From Bacteroidales bacterium (GTDB lineage Bacteria; Bacteroidota; Bacteroidia; Bacteroidales; F082): 64,000 nt of DNA. The stretch's first letter is position 1; every line of letters starts with the position of its first letter. Under the pieces are notes generated by a model that saw nothing but the letters and a program-made list of their open reading frames with translations, was not told the origin of the DNA and did no database searches. Of this stretch, positions 17,842 through 27,681 are shown piece by piece. The stretch covers positions 1 to 64,000 of the forward strand of contig JAUYGX010000076.1 in assembly GCA_030690365.1 (NCBI GenBank), written 5' to 3'. A program made the translations under genes and the position numbers.

Positions 17842-17859
17842 AGTTATATTGTTCTGCAA

Positions 17860-18244
17860 TTATTTAATATTCCTTTAACTTGCGGGTGCAAATTTAGGTT
17901 ATTTCCATCACATGTTTTTTTAAACAGTGTAAAACCTTTATAATTGAATTGTTAACCTCACCCTTGTCGAATTTAATGCCGGGACTTATAGCCTGCGCAT
18001 CGATTGATGATATTCAAATCCCGGGTTTTAATGAAAACGTGTATGGATATCAAAAAAAAAGTTTTTCAGGTACTTTTACTTAAAAAGCGACCTTATCACT
18101 TGTATTTCAGTCCATTAAAACATATTGAAACCATTGAAATAAAAACATATTTACGTAAAAATTTGATAAGATGAATCACATATCGCGTTGATATTAATAT
18201 AATTGATACATTTATTAAATATTTGTAAAAAAACCTGTTAAAAA
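17860..18244. other. 385 bp divergent intergenic region between rimM and the pyrimidine operon
   Basis: It contains the rimM -7 element at 17889-17896 (minus) and must hold the promoter of the plus-strand pyrimidine catabolic operon. The stretch before 18245 is A+T-rich, but I see no clean TAnnTTTG there, so the operon may use another sigma factor or an activator. A short segment near 18010-18035 (caaatcccgggtttt) resembles part of the 27.7 kb repeat, but too little to call. No ORF or RNA gene is seen. Confidence 0.5.
17889..17896 (-). promoter_or_regulatory. -7 promoter element of rimM
   Basis: Plus-strand CAAATTTA reads TAAATTTG followed by C on the minus strand, about 47 bp upstream of the preferred rimM ATG. 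Confidence 0.5.
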
Positions 18245-19702
18245 ATGAAATACCCTAAGGTTCAAAATTTTATCAATGGAGCATTTATCGATGCTTCCGG
18301 CTCACGGAGTTTGGAAGTTATTTCTCCCATCGATGGAAAGTTGTTGTCAACCGTTCCTATGTCAGAAATACCTGACTTGGATAAGGCCGTAGAAGCGGCT
18401 TTAAAAGCTTTCCCCAAATGGTCGAAAACAACTATAAAAGAGCGTGTTCAGATATTTTACCGCTACCGGGATTTACTCGAAAAACACATGACGGAATTGA
18501 GTAATTTAATTCAGGAAGAGTGTGGTAAAACCTTTGATGAATCGAAAGCGGAAATCGAAAAATCCATGGAACTGACCGAATTTGCCTGCTCCCTGCCACA
18601 ATTGGTAACCGGCGACGTGCTGGAGGTAAGCCGTGGTGTTGAATGCCGTACTGAATACCACCCGCTGGGTATTGTGGCATCCATTACACCCTTCAACTTC
18701 CCATCCATGGTACCCAATTGGACTTTGCCCAACGCCCTTGTTTTAGGAAACTGTATGATCCTCAAGCCTTCGGAAAAAGTGCCACTCAGCGCTGGAAGGA
18801 TTGCCGAATTATTGAAAGAAGCCGGTTTGCCGGATGGGGTGTTTAATATCATTCATGGCGACAGCCAGATGGTGGAAGCAATTTGTGATCATCCCGCAAT
18901 TGAAGCTGTTTCGTTTGTTGGCTCAACAAAAGTGGCAAGAATCGTCTATAGCAGGGCCACCTCCAATTATAAACGATGTCTTGCTCTGGGCGGGGCCAAA
19001 AATCACCTCCTGGTGTTGCCTGATGCCATTCCGCAGATGACTGCTTCCAATATCGCGGCTTCGATGAGTGGCTGTGCCGGACAGCGTTGTATGGCCGCAT
19101 CTGCCATGGTTGCGGTGGGACAAGTAGATCACATCATCGAAAAAATATGCGACGAAGCCAGAAAAATTGTTCCGGGAGTAAACCTGGGATCCGTCATTAA
19201 CCAAGAAGCCAGGGAAAGAATTGAAAGGTATATTACTGAAGCGGAAAAACAAGGGGCTAAAATCCTGGTGGACGGCAGAAACGCAATGGCTGTTGGTAAA
19301 GAAAAGGGAACCTATGTCGGGCCAACTGTAATCGATTTTGTAACTCCTGATATGGACGCTGCCAAAGAAGAAATATTCGGCCCGGTGCTCAGTATTATTC
19401 GTGTTAACACAGTGGATGAAGCCCTGGCCATCGAAAATAGTAGTCCTTACGGAAATGCAGCTTCAGTGTTTACACAAAACGGCGGGATGGCAAAATATAT
19501 CATCGAACATGCCAGTGCCGGGATGATCGGGGTGAACGTGGGCGTACCTGTTCCCCGGGAACCGTTTTCGTTTGGAGGATGGAACCAAAGTAAATTTGGT
19601 GTGGGTGATATCACCGGAAAGAGTTCCATCGAATTCTGGACAAAGCTTAAAAAGACGACCACCAAATGGAATCCTGAAGCTGGCATTAACTGGATGAGCT
19701 AA
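18245..19702 (+). CDS. mmsA: CoA-acylating (methyl)malonate-semialdehyde dehydrogenase
   Basis: A 485-residue aldehyde dehydrogenase that oxidises malonate semialdehyde to acetyl-CoA, and methylmalonate semialdehyde to propionyl-CoA, with CO2 release and NAD+ reduction. MMSDH hallmarks are present: ITPFNFPSMVPNW (148-160), the catalytic Cys282 in AGQRCMA, and ALGGAKN with Asn253 where ordinary ALDHs carry the deacylating Glu, which fits CoA as acyl acceptor. It is the first gene of the pyrimidine catabolic cluster and performs the last step, disposing of semialdehydes from beta-alanine (uracil) and beta-aminoisobutyrate (thymine). The aminotransferase gene follows after 38 bp. Confidence 0.94.
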   Translation: MKYPKVQNFINGAFIDASGSRSLEVISPIDGKLLSTVPMSEIPDLDKAVEAALKAFPKWSKTTIKERVQIFYRYRDLLEKHMTELSNLIQEECGKTFDESKAEIEKSMELTEFACSLPQLVTGDVLEVSRGVECRTEYHPLGIVASITPFNFPSMVPNWTLPNALVLGNCMILKPSEKVPLSAGRIAELLKEAGLPDGVFNIIHGDSQMVEAICDHPAIEAVSFVGSTKVARIVYSRATSNYKRCLALGGAKNHLLVLPDAIPQMTASNIAASMSGCAGQRCMAASAMVAVGQVDHIIEKICDEARKIVPGVNLGSVINQEARERIERYITEAEKQGAKILVDGRNAMAVGKEKGTYVGPTVIDFVTPDMDAAKEEIFGPVLSIIRVNTVDEALAIENSSPYGNAASVFTQNGGMAKYIIEHASAGMIGVNVGVPVPREPFSFGGWNQSKFGVGDITGKSSIEFWTKLKKTTTKWNPEAGINWMS

Positions 19703-19740
19703 TGGCTTGTAAAATAAATATTTATCGTAAATAATGAATC

Positions 19741-21093
19741 ATGTCAGATACAAAATCAATTTCAGAAAGTGCCGGTATCATACAAAACAGTATGGACTAT
19801 ACCTTGTTTTCGTGGAGCAAACAGAAAAGTGTATCTCCCATTGCCGTCAAAAGTGCCAAAGGCGTTTACCTGCACGATTATGACGGAAAACGCTACCTCG
19901 ATTTTTCATCTGGGTTGATGAATGTGAACATTGGCCATGGAAATCAGCGGGTAACGAAAGCGGTTGCAGATCAAATGATGGAAGTAAGCTATGTAACTCC
20001 CGGCTGTGTGACGAAAGCCAGAGGCGAACTTGGTAAAAAACTGGCAGAGATTACACCCGGCAACCTCACAAAAACATTTTTTACGGTTTGTGGGGCCACG
20101 GCCATTGAAAATGCCATTAAACTGGCCAGATTGTACACCGGACGGCATAAAATCATTACCCGCTACCGTTCTTATCACGGTGCTACTTATGGTGCCATGA
20201 CGGCAGGTGGTGATCCACGAAAACTACAGTCGGATACTCAGCAAATGCCCAATGTGGTTCATGTAGAAGATCCCTATTGCTATCGCTGCCCCTGGAATCA
20301 GGAATTGAGTTCTTGTAAAATGGAGTGCATCAGCCACATTGAACGGGTTGTGGCATTTGAAGGACCAGAAAACATTGCAGCCATCCTGATGGAAGGGGAA
20401 AGTGGTTCCTCGGGATGTATTAAATATCCTCCAGGCTATTTCAAATTACTCAGGGCATTGTGCGATAAACACGGCATCCTCCTGATTGCCGATGAGGTGA
20501 TGAGCGGCTTTGGCAGAACCGGAAAGTGGTTTGGCATCGAAAACCATGGGGTAGTACCCGATATGATCGCAACAGCCAAAGGACTTACAGCGGGCTACCT
20601 GCCTTTGGGAGCACTGATTGTAAGCGATAAGATTGCTGCTTATTACGACGACAAACCCCTCATGCTTGGCATGACCTATTCGGCTCATCCTGTATCGTGT
20701 GCAGCTGCAGTTGAAGTGCTAAAAATATATGAAGACGAAAAGATGCTGGAAAACGTGGTCAACATGGGTAAATACCTAGAGGAAGTAGCCAAAGACTTGA
20801 AACAAAAGCATCCGAGTATCGGCGACTTCAGAAATACAGGCTTGTTCGGTTGCTTTGAACTGGTGAAAAACCGCAAGACGAAAGAACCCATGGCTCCCTT
20901 TAACGCCAAACCGGAAGAATCGGTGGTGATGAACCAGGTAGCTGCAAAAATCAAAGAATTAGGCATGTATACCTTTGTCCGCTGGAACTATATCTTCGTG
21001 GCACCTCCTTTAATTATTAACAAAGAACAGATTGATGAAGGTATGAACATCATTTCGCAAGCCATTGCAATTGCGGATAGTTACTGCGATTAA
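19741..21093 (+). CDS. Class III omega-amino acid aminotransferase (beta-alanine / beta-aminoisobutyrate type)
   Basis: A 450-residue PLP enzyme of fold type I. The PLP lysine is Lys280 (ATAKGLTAGYLPLG), the pyridine-N aspartate is Asp251 (IADEVMSGFGRTG), and the phosphate cup includes the GATAIENA segment near 118-125. A four-cysteine block (YCYRCPWNQELSSCKMEC, about 179-196) occurs in this subfamily. Context sets the probable role: transfer of the amino group of beta-alanine and 3-aminoisobutyrate to pyruvate or 2-oxoglutarate, giving the semialdehydes used by the dehydrogenase encoded just upstream. Which acceptor is used cannot be read from sequence. Confidence 0.9.
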   Translation: MSDTKSISESAGIIQNSMDYTLFSWSKQKSVSPIAVKSAKGVYLHDYDGKRYLDFSSGLMNVNIGHGNQRVTKAVADQMMEVSYVTPGCVTKARGELGKKLAEITPGNLTKTFFTVCGATAIENAIKLARLYTGRHKIITRYRSYHGATYGAMTAGGDPRKLQSDTQQMPNVVHVEDPYCYRCPWNQELSSCKMECISHIERVVAFEGPENIAAILMEGESGSSGCIKYPPGYFKLLRALCDKHGILLIADEVMSGFGRTGKWFGIENHGVVPDMIATAKGLTAGYLPLGALIVSDKIAAYYDDKPLMLGMTYSAHPVSCAAAVEVLKIYEDEKMLENVVNMGKYLEEVAKDLKQKHPSIGDFRNTGLFGCFELVKNRKTKEPMAPFNAKPEESVVMNQVAAKIKELGMYTFVRWNYIFVAPPLIINKEQIDEGMNIISQAIAIADSYCD

Positions 21094-21130
21094 TAACTAA
21101 CAACGCACACAATAACTAACACAACTGCCA

Positions 21131-22594
21131 ATGAACAATGAAATCATAGAATTGACAGAAGACATATCCTCATCGCCGTTGTATAGCAGCGACCTGGCAC
21201 CCGTTCCTGCTGCTCAACGGACATGGAACAAATGGCATATTGCCTCCATCTGGGTAGGGATGGCGGTTTGTATTCCGACTTATATGCTGGCCAGTAGCCT
21301 GATTGAGCAGGGGATGAACTGGTGGCAGGCACTGATTACCATTTTGTTAGGGAATGTCATCGTACTGGCTCCCATGATTTTAAATGCGCATGTAGGCACA
21401 AAATACGGCGTGCCACTTCCTGTTTTCCTTCGGTTAAGTTTCGGTGTTCAGGGAGCAATCCTGGCTTCCTTATTTCGTGGATTTGTCGCTTGCGGGTGGT
21501 TTGGTATTCAAACCTGGATTGGCGGGGCCGCTATTTACCAATTGTTGTTGACCATTTTTCCGGAATTGGCATTCTCAGCTTTCCTTGGTCAATTCATTGG
21601 TCTTAATGTGGCGCAAGCTTCTTGTTTTCTGTTCTTTTGGGCCATCAATATCTGGATCGTATATAAAGGGATCGACTCAATTAAAGTGTTGGAAACCTGG
21701 GCAGCTCCGTTTTTATTACTCATAGGTCTATTTTTATTGATCTGGGCCTGGAACAGGGTGGGTTCGATGAGCGATATCCTGGACGCATCATATACTTTAT
21801 CAGGCACAGGTAGTGTCGATTTCTGGAAAATTTTCTTTCCGGGATTAACCGCCATGATTGGGTTTTGGGCAACTCTGTCGTTGAACATTCCTGATTTTAC
21901 CCGATACGCACGTTCACAAAAGGACCAGATAGTAGGTCAACTTATCGGCTTACCAACAACCATGGTATTCTATTCGTTCATCGGTATTGCCGTTACGAGC
22001 GCTACCGTCCTGATTTATGGAAAAGCCATCTGGGATCCTGTAGCCCTGTTAGGAAAATTTGAATCCCCAATTGTTGTGGCGGTATCCATGTTCGGTCTTA
22101 CCATCGCCACACTATCAACCAATATTGCTGCCAATGTGGTAGCTCCGGCCAATAGCTTCGCCAACATGATGCCAAAAAAGATCAGCTATAAAATGGGTGG
22201 ATACATTACCGGAATCATTGGTATTCTTATTTTTCCATGGAAATTAATCGCCGACCCGGAAGGATATATTTTCCGGTGGTTAATCGCATATTCCGCTTTA
22301 CTGGGTTCGCTGGCTGGTATCATGATCTGCGATTATTACCTCATCAGGAAAACCAACTTCGACCTGGCTGAATTGTTTAAAGTGAACGGAAAGTTTAAAG
22401 GTTGGAACACACCGGCCTGGATTGCATTCGTACTCAGTCTTTTACCGGTGATACCGGGATTTATGGTTGCGGTGGGTATTTCTGAATCCGGCTATTTCCC
22501 ACAAGCATTGGTCAATTTATACTCCTACGCCTGGTTTGTAACATTTGGAATTTCATTTTTGATTTATTGGATGATCATGAAAAAAGAACACTAA
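21131..22594 (+). CDS. NCS1-family nucleobase/hydantoin-type permease
   Basis: A 487-residue inner-membrane symporter with about 12 hydrophobic segments in the LeuT fold. NCS1 signatures include the N-terminal W-N-x-W-H-I-A-S-I-W-V-G-M block, FGVQGAILASLFRGFVACGWFGIQTWIGG, and NIPDFTRYARSQKDQ. Family substrates are uracil, thymine, cytosine, allantoin and hydantoins. Inside a reductive pyrimidine pathway the likely cargo is uracil and thymine, or the dihydropyrimidines. It starts 37 bp after the aminotransferase gene, and the dihydropyrimidinase gene starts 11 bp after its stop. Confidence 0.92.
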   Translation: MNNEIIELTEDISSSPLYSSDLAPVPAAQRTWNKWHIASIWVGMAVCIPTYMLASSLIEQGMNWWQALITILLGNVIVLAPMILNAHVGTKYGVPLPVFLRLSFGVQGAILASLFRGFVACGWFGIQTWIGGAAIYQLLLTIFPELAFSAFLGQFIGLNVAQASCFLFFWAINIWIVYKGIDSIKVLETWAAPFLLLIGLFLLIWAWNRVGSMSDILDASYTLSGTGSVDFWKIFFPGLTAMIGFWATLSLNIPDFTRYARSQKDQIVGQLIGLPTTMVFYSFIGIAVTSATVLIYGKAIWDPVALLGKFESPIVVAVSMFGLTIATLSTNIAANVVAPANSFANMMPKKISYKMGGYITGIIGILIFPWKLIADPEGYIFRWLIAYSALLGSLAGIMICDYYLIRKTNFDLAELFKVNGKFKGWNTPAWIAFVLSLLPVIPGFMVAVGISESGYFPQALVNLYSYAWFVTFGISFLIYWMIMKKEH

Positions 22595-22605
22595 AAATTA
22601 TTGTT

Positions 22606-23988
22606 ATGTCAATACTTATTAAAAACGGAAGAGTCATCACGGTCGCATCCGACAGTGTAGCAGATATCTTTATTGAAGGTGAACAAATTACGATCATTGG
22701 AAAAAATCTTTCCGTGAAAGCCGATAAAATAATTGATGCTTCCGGACTGCTTGTTTTTCCGGGAGGAATCGATCCGCATGTGCACCTTGAAATGCCATTT
22801 ATGGGTACCTCGTCAAGCGACAATTATGAAACCGGCACCCGTGCTGCCTTGCATGGCGGTACAACTTCAGTAATCGACTTTGTTATTCAGAAACAAGGGA
22901 ACTCACTTCAATCGGCACTTGATGAATGGCACTCCAGGGCCGACAACAATTGCGTAGGTGATTATGCCTTTCACATGGCGGTGACCGATTTTAATGAAAA
23001 CTCAAAGGAAGAAATTAGAAACCTTATCGAAAAAGAAGGCATCACTTCATTCAAAGCTTTCATGGCCTACAAAGGCAGTTTGATGATTGATGACAAGCAG
23101 ATGGTTGAATTAATGAAGGAAGTGAAGAAATATGGAGGTATGGTGGGAGCGCATGCTACCAATGGAGATATGATTGATGACCTTGTTAATAAAAACAAGA
23201 AAGAAGGGAACCTTTCTCCGCTTTATCATTACCTTTCACAACCTGAAATAACCGAAACCGAAGCCAGTGAACGGTTTGTTGATATGGCTCATGCTACGGG
23301 GTGTACCAGTTACATTGTACATGTTTCCTGCGAAGGAGCCCTGAATGCCATTCGGAATGCAACAAAACGAAACCAGCAGGTTTTTGGGGAAACTTGCATT
23401 CAATATCTTACACTTGATGCTTCGCTCTATGAAAAAGGCTTTGAAAGTGCCAAATGGGTCATGAGTCCTCCTTTGCGTCAAAAAAAGGATCAAACAACTT
23501 TATGGGCTGGCATCAACCAGGGATTGATAGAAACCGTAGCCACCGATCATTGCCCCTTTAATTGGGATCAAAAACTGATGGGCAAGGATGATTTTTCAAA
23601 AATACCCAACGGTCAACCTGGCATCGAACATCGGATGGAACTGCTTTATTCCGAAGGTGTTGACAAGGGAAAGATTTCACTAGGCAAATACGTCGACGTG
23701 ACCAGCACCAACGCGGCCAAACTCTTTGGTATGTATCCCCGCAAAGGAACCATTGCCGTGGGTTCTGATGCCGATATTATTTTGTTCGACCCCAACTTAA
23801 AACACACCATTTCTGTTGATACACATCACATGAACGTGGATTATTCAGCTTTTGAAGGATGGAAATTAACAGGGAAGGTAAAAATGGTGTTACTGCGTGG
23901 ACAAATTGCTATTGAAAATGAGCAATGTAAACTCAATAAGGGTTACGGGAAATACATTAAACGTTCAAAAGTGAATGGGATTCTTTGA
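22606..23988 (+). CDS. Dihydropyrimidinase (D-hydantoinase family)
   Basis: A binuclear zinc amidohydrolase that opens 5,6-dihydrouracil and dihydrothymine to N-carbamoyl-beta-amino acids. I start at the ATG at 22606 (MSILIKNGRVITVA, 460 residues, the family norm); the longer track ORF adds 13 residues overlapping the permease gene. Metal ligands: His58 and His60 (DPHVHLEMP), carbamylated Lys150 (SFKAFMAYKG), His183 (GAHATNGD), His239 (VHVSCEGA) and Asp314 (ATDHCPFNW). FMAYKG and the His/Asp set are typical of dihydropyrimidinases rather than allantoinases. It is the third enzyme step in the operon. Confidence 0.94.
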   Translation: MSILIKNGRVITVASDSVADIFIEGEQITIIGKNLSVKADKIIDASGLLVFPGGIDPHVHLEMPFMGTSSSDNYETGTRAALHGGTTSVIDFVIQKQGNSLQSALDEWHSRADNNCVGDYAFHMAVTDFNENSKEEIRNLIEKEGITSFKAFMAYKGSLMIDDKQMVELMKEVKKYGGMVGAHATNGDMIDDLVNKNKKEGNLSPLYHYLSQPEITETEASERFVDMAHATGCTSYIVHVSCEGALNAIRNATKRNQQVFGETCIQYLTLDASLYEKGFESAKWVMSPPLRQKKDQTTLWAGINQGLIETVATDHCPFNWDQKLMGKDDFSKIPNGQPGIEHRMELLYSEGVDKGKISLGKYVDVTSTNAAKLFGMYPRKGTIAVGSDADIILFDPNLKHTISVDTHHMNVDYSAFEGWKLTGKVKMVLLRGQIAIENEQCKLNKGYGKYIKRSKVNGIL

Positions 23989-24074
23989 GAAAGGTTCAAT
24001 CCCTCTTGCAAATGAAATCAAATTAAAAAGATCAAAATAGAAATCCGCTGTTTAACACTTAACATCAAAATATT

Positions 24075-24941
24075 ATGGCAAGAATGATAAAATCAGGATT
24101 AATTCAGATGAGTCTGGCCCTCACCGAGGGTGAAGGAAGCATTGCTGAGATCAAAGAAGCCATGTTTCAAAAGCATGTTCCTTTTATTGAGGATGCCGGT
24201 AGAAAAGGCGTTCAGATACTTTGTCTACAGGAAATATTTAGTACACCCTATTTCTGTCCGGGACAGGACAGCAAGTGGTACAAGTCGGCAGAACCGGTTC
24301 CCGGTCCAACTACCGAGCGCCTGGCAGAATATGCAAAAAAGTATGACATGGTTATTATTGCACCAGTCTATGAAAAAGAACAACCCGGCATATTGTATAA
24401 CACGGCAGCCGTGATTGATGCAGACGGAACCTATTTGGGTAAATACCGCAAACACCACATTCCCCACACCACCGGTTTCTGGGAAAAGTTTTTCTTTAAA
24501 CCCGGAAACCTCGGTTATCCTGTTTTCCAAACCAAGTATGCCAAAGTGGGTGTTTATATCTGTTACGACAGGCATTTCCCGGAAGGAGCCAGGTGTTTGG
24601 GACTGAATGGAGCCGAAATTGTTTATAATCCATCGGCAACAGTTGCCGGATTAAGCCAGTATTTATGGAAGTTGGAACAGCCGGCACATGCAGTGGCCAA
24701 TGGCTATTTCATGGGTTGTATTAATAGAGTAGGGGAAGAAAAACCATGGAACCTGGGCAAATTTTACGGCTCTTCTTATTTTGTTGATCCACGCGGGCAA
24801 ATTTTTGCACAGGCTTCGGAAGATCATGATGAATTGCTTGTTTCAGAATTTGATCTGGAAATGATCGATGAGGTAAGAAGCACCTGGCAATTCTATCGTG
24901 ACCGTCGTCCTGAAACCTACGATCTGCTCACTAAACTTTAA
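24075..24941 (+). CDS. Beta-ureidopropionase (N-carbamoyl-beta-alanine amidohydrolase), nitrilase superfamily
   Basis: A 288-residue carbon-nitrogen hydrolase with the catalytic triad Glu53 (LQEIFSTPYF), Lys126 (GKYRKHHIP) and Cys163 (YICYDRHFPEG). The sequence around the triad, including FSTPYFCPGQ and HHIPHTTGFWEKFFFKPGN, matches beta-ureidopropionases and N-carbamoylputrescine amidases; the dihydropyrimidinase gene next door favours the former. It converts N-carbamoyl-beta-alanine or -aminoisobutyrate to the beta-amino acid, CO2 and NH3. It follows the dihydropyrimidinase by 86 bp and precedes preT by 18 bp. Confidence 0.92.
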   Translation: MARMIKSGLIQMSLALTEGEGSIAEIKEAMFQKHVPFIEDAGRKGVQILCLQEIFSTPYFCPGQDSKWYKSAEPVPGPTTERLAEYAKKYDMVIIAPVYEKEQPGILYNTAAVIDADGTYLGKYRKHHIPHTTGFWEKFFFKPGNLGYPVFQTKYAKVGVYICYDRHFPEGARCLGLNGAEIVYNPSATVAGLSQYLWKLEQPAHAVANGYFMGCINRVGEEKPWNLGKFYGSSYFVDPRGQIFAQASEDHDELLVSEFDLEMIDEVRSTWQFYRDRRPETYDLLTKL

Positions 24942-24959
24942 TCATTATTCATCACCAAA

Positions 24960-26306
24960 ATGGCTATTAAAAATAACAGGTTAACCCCGGAACAGTACAA
25001 TGAAAATTTTACTGATTTACACCCTCCTTTTGAAAGCAGGGATGCCGCGCTAACAGAAGTCAATCGCTGTCTTTTTTGTTTTGATGCGCCCTGCACCAAG
25101 GTTTGCCCAACCAGCATTGATGTACCAAAATTTATAAGGCAAATTAACACCGGAAATATAAAAGGTTCTGCTTTTACCATCCTGTCGTCCAATATTTTGG
25201 GAGGGGGTTGTGCCCGTGTATGCCCCGTTGAAAAACTTTGCGAAGGATCGTGCGTTCTTAACAAGGAGTTGGAAAAACCCATTCAAATTGCCAGGCTTCA
25301 GCGCTATTCTACCGACATGGCTTTGGAGAAAAAATGGAATCTGTTTGAGAGAAAACCATCCATTGGTAAAAAAGTGGCTGTAGTGGGTGCCGGACCGGCC
25401 GGACTTTCGTGTGCACATGGCTTATCCCGCCAAGGCATAGATGTTACTATTTATGAAAAGGAAAGCAAAGCGGGCGGACTTATGACGTATGGGATTGCTG
25501 CTTACAAGGTTACCCCCGAATTTTGTCAGGAGGAGACGGACTTTATTGTTTCACTGGGTGGAATCGAAATATTGTACAACCAGGAACTGGGAAAAAACCT
25601 TTCGCTTGTTGACCTTCAGAAAAACTATGATGCTGTTTTCCTGGGTATTGGCGTAGGCCTCACCCGGCAACTTGAAATTCCGGGTGAAAACCTGGAAGGC
25701 GTGGTAGATGCCATCCGTTTTATTTACAGGCTACGTGAAGAGGGGTTTGCAAAAACCGCCGTGGGCGGTCAGGTTGCTGTTATCGGAATGGGGATGACCG
25801 CCATTGATGCAGCCACACAAGCCAAACGTCTGGGAGCCAAAGAGGTCACCCTGGTTTACCGCCGAACTGAAAACGAAAAACCCTGTACTGATGTGGAGTT
25901 GGAAATAGCCAAACTCGATGGATGTCAGATTATCTGGCTGGCTTCACCAAAAGAGATTATAGGTGAAAACGGAAAAGTGAAAAGCCTGGTTTGCAGTAAA
26001 ATGGAACTGGGAGTACCTGACGAATCTGGTAGAAGATTTCCGTTTGATACCGGTGAAACATTTGCCCTTGAGGCAGATATGGTGATCAAAGCAACAGGAC
26101 AAGTTCCTTATGCAGACTTATTGCAAAACTCCGGAATCGAATTAACAAAAGGCAAAATCAGAATAGATGCCAACTACACTTCCAATATAGGGAATGTATT
26201 TGCTGGCGGCGATTGTGTAAACGGCGGAAAAGAAGTGGTAGACGCCGTTCAGGCAGGAAAGGAAGGGGCCAAATCAATTTTAAAATACCTGGGGATTATT
26301 GAATAG
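24960..26306 (+). CDS. preT: Dihydropyrimidine dehydrogenase, NAD(P)H/FAD subunit (PreT-like)
   Basis: A 448-residue GltD-like flavoprotein that passes electrons from NAD(P)H through FAD and Fe-S clusters to PreA. The N-terminal helical Fe-S domain carries two cysteine clusters, CLFCFDAPCTKVCP and GGCARVCPVEKLCEGSC. FAD-binding GAGPAGLS lies near residue 143 and the pyridine-nucleotide Rossmann motif VIGMGMTAID near 277. The C-terminal FAD block is VFAGGDCVNGGKEVVDAVQAGKEGA. In eukaryotes these domains form the first half of a single DPD chain; here, as in E. coli PreT/PreA, they are a separate subunit encoded 79 bp before preA. Confidence 0.94.
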   Translation: MAIKNNRLTPEQYNENFTDLHPPFESRDAALTEVNRCLFCFDAPCTKVCPTSIDVPKFIRQINTGNIKGSAFTILSSNILGGGCARVCPVEKLCEGSCVLNKELEKPIQIARLQRYSTDMALEKKWNLFERKPSIGKKVAVVGAGPAGLSCAHGLSRQGIDVTIYEKESKAGGLMTYGIAAYKVTPEFCQEETDFIVSLGGIEILYNQELGKNLSLVDLQKNYDAVFLGIGVGLTRQLEIPGENLEGVVDAIRFIYRLREEGFAKTAVGGQVAVIGMGMTAIDAATQAKRLGAKEVTLVYRRTENEKPCTDVELEIAKLDGCQIIWLASPKEIIGENGKVKSLVCSKMELGVPDESGRRFPFDTGETFALEADMVIKATGQVPYADLLQNSGIELTKGKIRIDANYTSNIGNVFAGGDCVNGGKEVVDAVQAGKEGAKSILKYLGIIE

Positions 26307-26385
26307 CAATTCATTATTTATTCCAAAAAAGGAATTGGCCAATGACACCAAATAAATAATACATCACTTTTAAGAAAAGAAAACC

Positions 26386-27654
26386 ATGGCAGATCTATCT
26401 TCAAATTTTCTCGGAATAAAATCCCCAAACCCTTTCTGGCTGGCCAGTGGCCCGCCAACAGATAAAAAATACAATGTGATGCGTGCCTTTGAGGCAGGCT
26501 GGGGAGGCGTTGTTTGGAAAACATTGGGCTCACAGGTTAAAAACGTCTCTTCAAGGTATTCGTCGTTAGATTTTAATGGCCATCGGGTGATGGGATTCAA
26601 CAATATTGAACTCATCAGCGATCGTCCGCTTGAGAGTAATCTTCGCGAAATTAAAGAAGTCATACGTGAATTCCCCGACAGGGCAGTAGTGGTTTCGCTC
26701 ATGGCTGATAATGACAAGGAAAGCTGGCACAAACTGATCAAACAGACCGAAGATACCGGGGCACATGGCCTTGAATTAAATTTTGGATGTCCTCATGGCA
26801 TGAATGAACGTGGTATGGGATCAACCGTAGGTCAGAATCCGGATATCGCGAAAATGATTGTTGAATGGGTGATGGAAGTAGCCACGATTCCGGTAATAAC
26901 CAAACTGACCCCCAATGTTCATTCGGTTGTGCCAACAGCTACAGCCTGTGTGGAAGGCGGCACCAATGCCCTATCGTTAATTAACACCATCCAGTCCATT
27001 ACCGGCATCGATTTGGATAGTTTTGTGCCCAATCCCAGCGTAGCCGGAAAATCAACTTATGGTGGTTATTGCGGACCGGCAGTGAAGCCCATCGCCTTGA
27101 AAATGTTAGCCTCTCTAAGTGTGAATAACGACACCAACAAAGTCCCCATTTCAGGTATTGGCGGTATTGGCACTTGGCGAGATGCTGTAGAGTTTATGTT
27201 GCTAGGGGCAACCAATATTCAGGTGTGTACCGCTGCGATGAAACACGGTTTCAGAATTGTGGAAGATATGATCGATGGTCTGAACAACTGGATGGATGAA
27301 AAGGGTTTTAAAACAACAACTGATTTTATTGGCAAATCAGTCCCATTCGTGACCAAATGGGAAAACCTGGATCTGAACTACCATATTGTGGCAAATATTA
27401 ACCAGGAGAAATGTATCGGTTGTGGCCTTTGTTATATTGCATGCGAAGATACATCGCACCAGTCCATCAATTTGGAATACGGAAAGCCATATAATACCTA
27501 CACCATAAAAGAAGAAGACTGTGTAGGATGCAACCTGTGTAAATTGGTTTGTCCTGTGGATGAGTGTATTACGATGCTGGAAAAACGCGTCGGGCCGGAA
27601 TATATCAATTGGATGGAATACCAGAAAAGGGGCTTGCCGCTAAATGATCATTAG
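26386..27654 (+). CDS. preA: Dihydropyrimidine dehydrogenase, FMN/Fe-S catalytic subunit (PreA-like)
   Basis: A 422-residue protein with a dihydroorotate-dehydrogenase-like FMN barrel (about 1-320) and a C-terminal 2x[4Fe-4S] ferredoxin domain (CIGCGLCYIACED and CVGCNLCKLVCP). The substrate loop ELNFGCPHGMNERGMG contains Cys135, aligned with the catalytic general-acid cysteine of mammalian DPD, whose loop reads SCPHGMGERGMG. It reduces uracil or thymine to the dihydro form. It is the last gene of the operon; beyond it lies the structured tandem repeat array, which may also end transcription. Confidence 0.95.
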   Translation: MADLSSNFLGIKSPNPFWLASGPPTDKKYNVMRAFEAGWGGVVWKTLGSQVKNVSSRYSSLDFNGHRVMGFNNIELISDRPLESNLREIKEVIREFPDRAVVVSLMADNDKESWHKLIKQTEDTGAHGLELNFGCPHGMNERGMGSTVGQNPDIAKMIVEWVMEVATIPVITKLTPNVHSVVPTATACVEGGTNALSLINTIQSITGIDLDSFVPNPSVAGKSTYGGYCGPAVKPIALKMLASLSVNNDTNKVPISGIGGIGTWRDAVEFMLLGATNIQVCTAAMKHGFRIVEDMIDGLNNWMDEKGFKTTTDFIGKSVPFVTKWENLDLNYHIVANINQEKCIGCGLCYIACEDTSHQSINLEYGKPYNTYTIKEEDCVGCNLCKLVCPVDECITMLEKRVGPEYINWMEYQKRGLPLNDH

Positions 27655-27681
27655 AAATCATGCGGTGAATCTTGATAAAAT

